Notes under the pieces: generated by a model | Seen by the model: only the letters and a program-made list of their open reading frames with translations | Databases searched by the model: none | Told to the model about the DNA's origin: nothing | Assembly: GCA_002419365.1 (NCBI GenBank) | Contig: DIGA01000085.1 | Span: 1 to 7,172 of the forward strand | DNA: 7,172 nucleotides | Direction: 5' to 3' | Source of the DNA: Mageeibacillus sp. UBA5734 | Lineage (GTDB): Bacteria; Bacillota; Clostridia; Saccharofermentanales; UBA5734 | Program-made: the position numbers and the translations under genes | Part shown: positions 1-4,266 of the stretch, one piece after another | Layout of the letters: each line of letters opens with the position of its first letter | Position numbering within the stretch: the stretch's first letter is position 1

Positions 1-173
1 GACAAGGTGATTCCGCGGGCAGAACGGCTGAAAATCTCGATCCCCAGTTCGGTCTCCAGCTCGCGGATTGCCGTCGATAAGCTTGGCTGGGAAATATACA
101 GCTGCTTGGCCGCCTCGCTGATCGAACCGCATTCGACAGTCTTGATGATGTATTTCAACTGTTGCAGTGTCAT
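1..173 (-). CDS. LysR-type transcriptional regulator, N-terminal part (runs off window)
   Basis: Reading the minus strand from the ATG at 173-171 gives 57 codons beginning MTLQQLKYIIKTVECGSISE and continuing to the window edge, so only the start of the gene is present. Residues about 1-57 form the typical LysR winged helix-turn-helix: a hydrophobic first helix (LQQLKYIIKTVE), then the GSISEAAKQLYISQPSLSTA helix-turn-helix, then the IRELETELGIEIFSR wing. The protein should bind DNA and respond to a small effector through a C-terminal domain outside the window. An earlier in-register ATG ends after three codons, so this start is preferred; the only purine-rich stretch upstream (TGAGGATC) is distant and weak. 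It lies 75 bp downstream of the SGNH hydrolase gene on the same strand with no visible terminator between, so it may be co-transcribed. The target and effector cannot be seen. Confidence 0.9.
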   Translation of the reverse strand, partial: MTLQQLKYIIKTVECGSISEAAKQLYISQPSLSTAIRELETELGIEIFSRSARGITL

Positions 174-248
174 GCTGCCATTGTAGTAGATCCTCAGCCT
201 GTTGTGCAATGAAGAGATGTTTCGGGTCAAAATCCAGTTTAAGTGGTA

Positions 249-971
249 TCAGGTTCCAGCAATAACGAAATCAGGACCGGTTTCGCGGCCGGCTATGAAG
301 TACCGCCGGTCCCTGAGCAACGCGGCTTGGGCGATCAGCGACTGGCCGCGTTCATTGGGGTGGATCCCATCGACACAAAGAAAGGAGGCCACATCGCGCT
401 CTGCAAGGAAGGCGTCGCGCAAGTCAAACAATTCGCAATCCAGCTGCTGGGCAACATCCCGCACGGCGATGGCATAACGCTCCTGCCAGCGGTAAATGTG
501 CTGGATATCTCCCAGATAGGATTGAACCGCGTCGGCATTCAGCTGGCGGGTGACCCAGGTGAAATAGCGAGCAGCGTCCAGTGGTGGTGGCGTCACCAAA
601 AGAGGCCTGGCACCACGTACCCGGACCTGGCGGATAAACTGACCGAGCAAGAGGCGGAACTGATCGACGGGCACTTTGGCGGGGTGATCCTGCCCGGGAT
701 CGGCTGCCACTTCAGCCCAGGGCAAGTCACAATCATTGCCGCCAAACTCAATCACAGCGAGAGCGCCCACAAGATCCTGGCTGCGCTGAAGTTCCCTGAG
801 ACCATCACGGATGACGGCTCCCATCCGGGCATGATTATGGACGGGAATCCCCAAGCTCATTTCAATCTGCGTGGTCCAGCGCTGGCCAGAAATGGCATAA
901 CGTCCGCGTGATTCGTCGTAAACGATGCCTTTGCCAATGGAGTCTCCCCAGATGTGGATCGAAGATATCAT
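249..971 (-). CDS. GDSL/SGNH-family hydrolase (esterase/lipase-like), cytoplasmic
   Basis: This 240-residue protein carries the SGNH hydrolase signature blocks in order. Block I is WGDS at residues 8-11 (nucleophile Ser11), with a Gly-containing stretch near residues 50-57 that could supply block II. Block III is GGND at 77-80 (Asn79), and block V is DGIHPN at 201-206 (Asp201 and His204). These complete a Ser-Asp-His catalytic set. The family cleaves ester bonds in lipids, acetylated sugars or thioesters; the substrate cannot be told from sequence. No signal peptide or membrane helix is visible, so it should act in the cytoplasm. The start is well supported: AAGGAGAA at 987-980 lies 8 nt upstream of the ATG. 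The length fits single-domain SGNH enzymes. A 222-residue open frame on the plus strand over the same DNA has no such motifs and is a shadow. The gene is transcribed divergently from the DUF1836 gene and followed by a LysR gene. Confidence 0.87.
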   Translation of the reverse strand: MISSIHIWGDSIGKGIVYDESRGRYAISGQRWTTQIEMSLGIPVHNHARMGAVIRDGLRELQRSQDLVGALAVIEFGGNDCDLPWAEVAADPGQDHPAKVPVDQFRLLLGQFIRQVRVRGARPLLVTPPPLDAARYFTWVTRQLNADAVQSYLGDIQHIYRWQERYAIAVRDVAQQLDCELFDLRDAFLAERDVASFLCVDGIHPNERGQSLIAQAALLRDRRYFIAGRETGPDFVIAGT

Positions 972-995
972 GTTGCTGGTTCTCCTTGTGATTTT

Positions 996-1016
996 ATCTA
1001 GTTCTTATTACTAGAT
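996..1016. promoter_or_regulatory. Inverted repeat, candidate operator over the hydrolase -10 region
   Basis: ATCTAGT (996-1002) and ACTAGAT (1010-1016) are exact inverted copies separated by 7 bp, centred on 1006. The right arm overlaps the -10 of the hydrolase promoter, the position expected for a repressor site. The T-N11-A spacing seen in LysR boxes can be found inside it, so the neighbouring LysR protein is a possible binder, but TetR- or MarR-type repressors use similar sites. No binding partner is shown by the sequence. Confidence 0.45.
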
Positions 1017-1041
1017 TATGCGACATCAATAACCTTGTCAA
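1013..1041 (-). promoter_or_regulatory. Promoter for the SGNH hydrolase gene
   Basis: On the minus strand a perfect -35 hexamer TTGACA (1041-1036) is followed after 17 bp by TAATCT (1018-1013). An alternative -10, CATAAT (1020-1015), fits the consensus better but leaves only 15 bp of spacing. The promoter is about 40 bp upstream of the hydrolase start codon, with the Shine-Dalgarno in between. Assignment is by eye only. Confidence 0.6.
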
Positions 1042-1080
1042 CATTCGTTCGATCGATTCTTTCTAGAACCTGATATTTCA

Positions 1081-1089
1081 TGTTAAAAT
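1081..1089 (+). promoter_or_regulatory. Extended -10 promoter for the DUF1836 gene
   Basis: TGT directly followed by TAAAAT (1084-1089) matches the extended -10 pattern TGN-TATAAT with one mismatch in the hexamer. The -35 position holds only a weak match (around 1061-1066), which extended -10 promoters can tolerate. Transcription would start near 1096, giving a short leader of roughly 24 nt before the ATG at 1120. Confidence 0.45.
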
Positions 1090-1119
1090 GACTCATCTTA
1101 ACCAGTGAAGAGGTTATCC

Positions 1120-1644
1120 ATGGCCAAAAACACCCGGGAAGCTCAAACCATCGCACAGCCAGAACCTGCTGACTGGGCCGCATTCCAGCCTGCAACCTGG
1201 GATCAATTGCCAGACTTGGGTCTTTACATGGACCAGGTCATCACCTACGTTGAGCAGCAGTGCCGCGCCCTGTACGCGCAGGAAAAATTCCTGACCCCCG
1301 CCATGGTCAATAATTATGTCAAGAGCGGCCTGGTTTCCCGGCCCAACGGCAAAAAATACAGCCGGGCTTTGCTGGCGCAACTGATCATGATCTGCACTCT
1401 GAAGCAAGCCCTGTCACAAGATGAAATGAAGAAATTGCTGGCCATGACAGCCAGCCCAGACTCGAACCTGAACGCTGATCAAGCGCTTGAAATTCAATAT
1501 CGAGCGTTCTGTACCACCCAGTTAGCCGTCTGGAATTTGATTGCGACGCGGCGCACTCAGACTTCTCCCCTGCAAGCAGCCCTGGAAGCTGCAGCCAGCA
1601 AGATCTTGTGCGGAGAAAAAATCGAGCAACTGGCAGGTGGATAA
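1120..1644 (+). CDS. DUF1836 family protein
   Basis: This 174-residue protein matches my recollection of the DUF1836 family, found mainly in Bacillota. Visible hallmarks are a W-x-Q-L-P-D-L-x-L-Y-M-D-Q-V block at residues 27-40, then LTPAMVNNYVKSGLV at 58-72, then a conserved PNGKKYSR turn at 75-82 and an L-rich helix with LKQALSQDEMKKLL at 94-107. The middle part resembles a MerR-like helix-turn-helix (LTPAMVNNYVK), so a DNA-binding or regulatory role is plausible, but the family is uncharacterised. No signal peptide or membrane segment is seen. The ATG at 1120 is preferred over a GTG at 1105 because GAAGAGG (1107-1113) sits 6 nt before it and would be inside the longer form. The gene diverges from the SGNH hydrolase gene. 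The last residues rich in Ala and Gly look like a free tail. Confidence 0.8.
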   Translation: MAKNTREAQTIAQPEPADWAAFQPATWDQLPDLGLYMDQVITYVEQQCRALYAQEKFLTPAMVNNYVKSGLVSRPNGKKYSRALLAQLIMICTLKQALSQDEMKKLLAMTASPDSNLNADQALEIQYRAFCTTQLAVWNLIATRRTQTSPLQAALEAAASKILCGEKIEQLAGG

Positions 1645-1657
1645 CCACCAGTGTGGG

Positions 1658-1758
1658 AAATCGGCCAGCCGGGAAATCGGCTGTGCGGGAAACCGTCCGA
1701 CCTGGAAATCGGCTGTACGGGAAACCGTCCGACCTGAAATCGGCCGTCCTGGAAATCG
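1658..1758. repeat. 16-bp tandem repeat, about 6.3 copies
   Basis: Just after the DUF1836 stop codon the sequence is built of 16-bp units starting AAATCGGC or AAACCGTC and ending in GGG or TGG. Copies lie at 1658-1673, 1674-1689, 1690-1705, 1706-1721, 1722-1736 (one base short), 1737-1752 and a partial at 1753-1758. Two subtypes alternate in the middle: AAATCGGCTGTRCGGG and AAACCGTCCGACCTGG, so there is also a 32-bp higher-order period. Open frames passing through it on both strands (Arg/Gly/Pro-rich) are products of the repeat, not genes. It separates the DUF1836 gene from the TRIC gene and ends 26 bp before the latter's start codon. Confidence 0.9.
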
Positions 1759-1784
1759 AAAATCATGCATTTACGGAGAACCCT

Positions 1785-2405
1785 ATGTCGATTATCAGCT
1801 TTTTTGAACCCATTGGTATCCTTGTTTTTGCCTTGTCCGGGGCACTGGCTGCCCGTGAACGGAAAATGGACTTATTCGGTATCTTGATGCTGGCTACGCT
1901 GACCGCCACGGGTGGTGGCATCATTCGGGATGTGGTCATGGACAATGGCATTCCGATGTTTTTTCGCCGGCCCAGCTACATGGTCTATATCCTGGCAGCC
2001 TGCCTGATTGCACTGACCGCACGACAGCTAGTCCTCAAAGCCGGGCGCCTGATTATCTGGCTCGACGCGGTCGGCCTGGCTTGTTTTGCCATCGACGCCG
2101 GCAGCAAGGTGATCGACAAAGATCTCGGTTTGATGGCCTTTTTGTTTGTTGCGGTTACATCGGGGGTTGGCGGGGGCGTCCTGCGCGATCTGTTGAGCCA
2201 GCAAGTCCCCACCATCCTGACCAAAGACATCTATGCCGTCGCCGCCCTCATTGGCTCACTGGTGTATTACCTGCTGCAAGACTCGCCCCTGCATCTGGCT
2301 GCACCCTACCTGGGGCTAAGCATCATCATCGTCACGCGACTGTGGTGCCATGCCAATGACATTCACCTCTACGTGCCTAAGCTGCAGAAAAAGCCAGCTG
2401 AGTGA
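1785..2405 (+). CDS. TRIC channel / UPF0126 (YicG-like) membrane protein
   Basis: The 206-residue product shows the two-repeat layout of the UPF0126/TRIC family. The first half has SGALAARERKMDLFG (18-32) and GGGIIRD (43-49). The second half has DAVGLACFAIDAGSK (94-108) and GGGVLRD (129-135), followed by PTILTKDIYAVAA. About seven hydrophobic segments are visible, near residues 5-22, 29-44, 65-80, 88-106, 116-130, 147-164 and 172-186, so it is an inner-membrane protein. Prokaryotic TRIC proteins are trimeric, monovalent-cation (K+) permeable channels; some relatives are annotated as glycine transporters, so the substrate is uncertain. The length is usual for the family. The ATG at 1785 is chosen because CGGAGA (1774-1779) precedes it at proper spacing and residues upstream in this frame come from the 16-bp repeat. 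No promoter of its own is evident; it may be transcribed with the DUF1836 gene. Confidence 0.88.
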   Translation: MSIISFFEPIGILVFALSGALAARERKMDLFGILMLATLTATGGGIIRDVVMDNGIPMFFRRPSYMVYILAACLIALTARQLVLKAGRLIIWLDAVGLACFAIDAGSKVIDKDLGLMAFLFVAVTSGVGGGVLRDLLSQQVPTILTKDIYAVAALIGSLVYYLLQDSPLHLAAPYLGLSIIIVTRLWCHANDIHLYVPKLQKKPAE

Positions 2406-2424
2406 GAGTAGCGGGAATGGCGCG

Positions 2425-2442
2425 AGGCCGCACGGGTGGCCT
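2425..2442 (+). other. Weak hairpin after the TRIC gene
   Basis: AGGCCGC (2425-2431) and GTGGCCT (2436-2442) can pair with one G-U wobble over a 4-nt loop, 19 nt after the TRIC stop codon. No run of T follows, so it is not a convincing intrinsic terminator. Confidence 0.25.
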
Positions 2443-2470
2443 GGTTGCTGTGTGGGCAGTGAGAGGCCGC

Positions 2471-2593
2471 GTGACGTCTGACTCGACTTCCGGAGGGAGT
2501 GTCGGACCTGCCGTGACATCTGACCCGGCTTCCGGAAGGAGTGTCGGACCTGCCGTGACGTCTGACTCGGCTTCCGGAAGGAGTGTCAGACCT
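2471..2593. repeat. Left array of three 42-bp near-palindromic repeats
   Basis: Units at 2471-2512, 2513-2554 and 2555-2593 (last one short by 3 bp) share the pattern GTGACRTCTGACYCGR followed by CTTCCGGARGGAGTGTC and RGACCTGCC. Each unit is itself an imperfect palindrome: GTCTGAC at the left pairs with GTCAGAC or GTCGGAC at the right around the TTCCGGAA core. In the third unit 13 of 16 positions pair. Because 42 is a multiple of three, open frames run through it on several strands and give a 14-residue protein repeat; these are artefacts. Confidence 0.92.
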
Positions 2594-2678
2594 AATTATA
2601 AATTTTCTGATTGCTTGGCTGACTGGAAACAGCTGCGGGAGTAGGGCCTTAAGACATTTACACATGCTTTTTTCTGGT

Positions 2679-2711
2679 ATTGGGGTCAGACCCTAAGGGT
2701 CTGACCCCAAT
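2679..2711. repeat. Perfect 33-bp palindrome at the centre of the repeat locus (REP-like)
   Basis: The left arm ATTGGGGTCAGACCCT (2679-2694) and right arm AGGGTCTGACCCCAAT (2696-2711) are exact inverted copies around a single central A at 2695. As single-stranded DNA or RNA it would form a 15-bp stem with a TAA loop. The GGGGTCAGACCC core resembles REP-type palindromes that I recall near REP-associated tyrosine transposases (RAYT/Y1 type); that is from memory and not checked. TTTT follows directly at 2711-2714, so in plus-strand RNA it could also stop transcription coming from the TRIC gene. A second, perfect 15-bp palindrome (CAATTTT-G-AAAATTG, 2708-2722) overlaps its right end. Confidence 0.85.
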
Positions 2712-2795
2712 TTTGAAAATTGACAAAATCGAGTCTCTACGTCTCTCAGTGCCAATTGTTTTCAGGTTTCTTATAGAATAATCCGATAAATTATA

Positions 2796-2916
2796 GTCTG
2801 ACCCGGCTTCCGGAGGGAGTGTCGGACCTGCCGTGACATCTGACCCGGCTTCCGGAACGGGTGTCGGACTTGCTGTGACGTCTGACCCGACTTCCGGAGG
2901 GAGTGTCGGACCTGCC
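2796..2916. repeat. Right array of three 42-bp near-palindromic repeats
   Basis: Units at 2796-2832 (lacking the first 5 bp), 2833-2874 and 2875-2916 belong to the same 42-bp family as the left array. The middle copy has diverged most (GGAACGGGTGTCGGACTTGCT). A 15-bp hyphenated palindrome TTAGAA-AGG-TTCTAA (2918-2932) abuts the end of the array. The two arrays are separated by about 200 bp and are placed almost evenly about the central palindrome at 2695. Confidence 0.92.
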
Positions 2917-2989
2917 GTTAGAAAGGTTCTAATCAGAAATATTATTTGACTCGTCACTCTTCATTTGACCCATAGCAATCCGCTGCGTG

Positions 2990-3080
2990 CTCCACCCCTC
3001 CCCCCTTTCCTGCCTCACCACAAACAGCTGCTGCATTTCACATTTTTCTGCCTCCACCACCCAGTCTTACCACCCATTCT
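2990..3080 (+). promoter_or_regulatory. C-rich, G-poor stretch; possible Rho utilisation (rut) region
   Basis: Over these 91 nt I count about 44 C and only 6 G on the plus strand, including a run of C at 2999-3005. A C-rich, G-poor, unstructured RNA of this length is the classical description of a Rho loading site. It lies between the TRIC gene with its repeats and the betaine-operon promoter, where it could stop read-through. The function is inferred from composition only. Confidence 0.3.
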
Positions 3081-3094
3081 GGCGACCTGAATCC

Positions 3095-3128
3095 ACCATC
3101 AGATTTGCCAAGTGGCTTTCATGATGGT
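3095..3128. promoter_or_regulatory. 34-bp imperfect palindrome over the -35, candidate operator
   Basis: ACCATCA (3095-3101) is the exact inverse of TGATGGT (3122-3128), and GCCA (3107-3110) of TGGC (3113-3116); both pairs share one centre, 3111.5. The element covers the -35 and spacer of the operon promoter, a position where a bound protein would block or recruit RNA polymerase. Confidence 0.5.
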
Positions 3129-3133
3129 ATGAT
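3105..3133 (+). promoter_or_regulatory. Promoter of the betaine transporter operon
   Basis: TTGCCA (3105-3110; one mismatch to the -35 consensus) and TATGAT (3128-3133; one mismatch to the -10) are separated by exactly 17 bp. Transcription should start near 3140, giving a leader of about 100 nt before the first gene. It is the best sigma-70-type promoter in this intergenic region. Confidence 0.7.
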
Positions 3134-3140
3134 AGCCTAG

Positions 3141-3164
3141 CAACTTGATGATTATTGCAAGTTG
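3141..3164 (+). promoter_or_regulatory. Inverted repeat at the start of the operon leader
   Basis: CAACTTG (3141-3147) and CAAGTTG (3158-3164) are perfect inverted copies with a 10-nt spacer, centred on 3152.5. They sit at the expected transcription start. They may be a DNA operator, or a hairpin at the very 5' end of the mRNA that would protect it from decay. The sequence does not decide between these. Confidence 0.45.
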
Positions 3165-3182
3165 TCACACGATAAAGTGTCA
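3164..3182 (+). promoter_or_regulatory. GTCACAC-N5-AGTG site, candidate BusR-like operator
   Basis: ACAC (3167-3170) and GTGT (3177-3180) form an inverted repeat with a 6-bp spacer. The larger string GTCACAC-N5-AGTG (3164-3179) recurs as GTCACAC-N4-AGTG at 7125-7139, upstream of the GntR/RCK_C regulator gene. It lies just downstream of the predicted transcription start, a usual place for repression. Confidence 0.4.
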
Positions 3183-3224
3183 ATCAATCAATACTAAATC
3201 GCGTCATTTAGACCAACACATCAT

Positions 3225-3229
3225 GGAGG
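3225..3229 (+). promoter_or_regulatory. Shine-Dalgarno GGAGG that limits the start of the binding-protein gene
   Basis: GGAGG is 11 nt upstream of the ATG at 3241 and 8 nt upstream of an adjacent in-frame TTG at 3238. Either may be the true start; they differ by one residue. Longer in-frame forms starting further upstream would place this site inside the coding region and spoil the signal peptide. Confidence 0.7.
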
Positions 3230-3240
3230 TAACACATTTG

Positions 3241-4263
3241 ATGAAATCAAAGAAGAAATTATTCACAGTCCTGTCCATCATTGCAGCGCTCTTGCTGATG
3301 ACGATCGGTGCAGCGGGCTGTGCCAAAAAGGAAGAACCGGTTGTCTTGAAACTGGCGGATGCTGGCTGGGACAGCATCCAGTTGCACAATTCGATTGTTT
3401 CGTACATTCTCAAGCATGGCTATGGCGTGCAGACCGAACAGGTGACTGGCACGACCCCGATCACTTGGAAGGCTCTGGTAGAAAACGACATCCAGATCTA
3501 CACAGAGGTCTGGAGCGAAAACATCGCCAGCTATAAAGACGATGTGGCTTCCGGAATCGTTAAAGAAGTTTCGGTCAATTTTGACGACAATGCCCAGGGC
3601 CTCTATGTGCCACGCTATGTCATCGAAGGTGATGCCGAACGTGGCATCGAGCCGATGGCACCGGATCTGAAAACGGTCAAAGATCTCTTGAACTACAAAG
3701 AGGTGTTTGCAGATCCGGAAGAACCGGAAAAAGGACGCATCTACGGTGCGATTTCCGGTTGGGGTGTAGACAAGATCTTGTCCAGCAAGTTCAATGCGTA
3801 CGGTTTCGCGGATACCTTCAATTATTTCCAGCCTGGCTCGGACGCGGCTCTGGCAGCCTCTCTGGTTTCTGCCTATGAAAAGGGCGAGCCGTGGGTTGGC
3901 TACTACTGGGCCCCGACGTGGATCAGCGGCCAGTATGATCTGGTGCTGCTCGAAGACGAACCTTACACGGGCGACGAGGATGCCATGAATGCCGGTCTGA
4001 CTGCTTTCCCGGCCAACCGTGTCACCGTCGCTGTGAATGCCGAGCTGGAAAAAACGCAGCCGGAAATCGTCGAATTCCTGTCTCATTACGAGACCAGTAG
4101 CGCCTTGACCGCCTCCGGTCTGGCCGTCATGAATTCTGAAGGTCTGAACACAGACCAGGCGGCCATCCGCATGCTCAAGGATCATCCTGAACTGCTCACA
4201 GCCTGGCTGACCGATGCAGATGTGAAGAAAAAGGTCATGGATGCCCTGGCCAAAGAGGCTTGA
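3241..4263 (+). CDS. opuAC: Glycine betaine/quaternary-amine ABC transporter, substrate-binding lipoprotein
   Basis: The 340-residue product starts with a lipoprotein signal: positively charged MKSKKK, a hydrophobic stretch to about residue 22, and a lipobox ending in Cys27 (GAAGC). It should therefore be anchored to the outer face of the membrane. The rest is an OpuAC/ProX-type binding domain: LKLADAGWDS (37-45), LVENDIQIYTEVWSEN (79-94), GAISGWGVDK (169-178) and PWVGYYWAPTW (217-227). Family members hold the trimethylammonium head in a cage of aromatic side chains; Trp43, Trp91, Trp174, Trp218, Trp223 and Trp227 are candidates, but I cannot say which line the pocket. Betaine is the best guess; proline betaine, carnitine or choline are possible. 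It is the first gene of the operon; the permease begins 3 nt after its stop. Calling it OpuAC rather than ProX is by similarity; the gene order here (binding protein, permease, ATPase) differs from the opuA operon of Bacillus. Confidence 0.9.
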   Translation: MKSKKKLFTVLSIIAALLLMTIGAAGCAKKEEPVVLKLADAGWDSIQLHNSIVSYILKHGYGVQTEQVTGTTPITWKALVENDIQIYTEVWSENIASYKDDVASGIVKEVSVNFDDNAQGLYVPRYVIEGDAERGIEPMAPDLKTVKDLLNYKEVFADPEEPEKGRIYGAISGWGVDKILSSKFNAYGFADTFNYFQPGSDAALAASLVSAYEKGEPWVGYYWAPTWISGQYDLVLLEDEPYTGDEDAMNAGLTAFPANRVTVAVNAELEKTQPEIVEFLSHYETSSALTASGLAVMNSEGLNTDQAAIRMLKDHPELLTAWLTDADVKKKVMDALAKEA

Positions 4264-4266
4264 TTT

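Larger units (their letters stand above)
2406..3094. other. Gene-free region made of repeats and a C-rich stretch
   Basis: No credible gene lies between the TRIC stop codon and the betaine-operon promoter. The region holds the two 42-bp repeat arrays, the central palindrome, and between them about 85 bp on each side that show diverged inverted similarity. For example CTGGAAACAGCTG near 2622-2634 matches the reverse complement of CAATTGTTTTCAG at 2753-2765 with two mismatches. From about 2990 to 3080 the plus strand is strongly C-rich and G-poor. Open frames in this region on both strands are low-complexity translations of repeats and lack ribosome binding sites. Confidence 0.75.

Noticed and set aside
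243..911. Open frame of 222 codons on the plus strand over the SGNH hydrolase gene
   Set aside because: The opposite strand has all SGNH motifs and a good ribosome binding site; this frame has neither.
1608..1784. In-frame N-terminal extension of the TRIC protein
   Set aside because: It overlaps the end of the DUF1836 gene and the 16-bp repeat, and a good ribosome binding site points to the ATG at 1785.
2369..2665. Minus-strand open frame with a 14-residue repeat (SDTPSGSRVR type)
   Set aside because: It is the translation of the 42-bp DNA repeats, which stay open because 42 is a multiple of three; no start signals and no domain.
2471..2916. CRISPR array
   Set aside because: Repeats are directly adjacent, without unique spacers of constant length, and there are no cas genes in the window.
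2658..2957. Minus-strand open frame of 99 codons over the right repeat array and the central palindrome
   Set aside because: Repeat-derived and low complexity, passing through the palindrome without any coding signal.
3134..3240. Riboswitch in the betaine-operon leader
   Set aside because: The leader of about 100 nt shows only one short hairpin and no pattern of the ydaO/c-di-AMP or another riboswitch that I can recognise.
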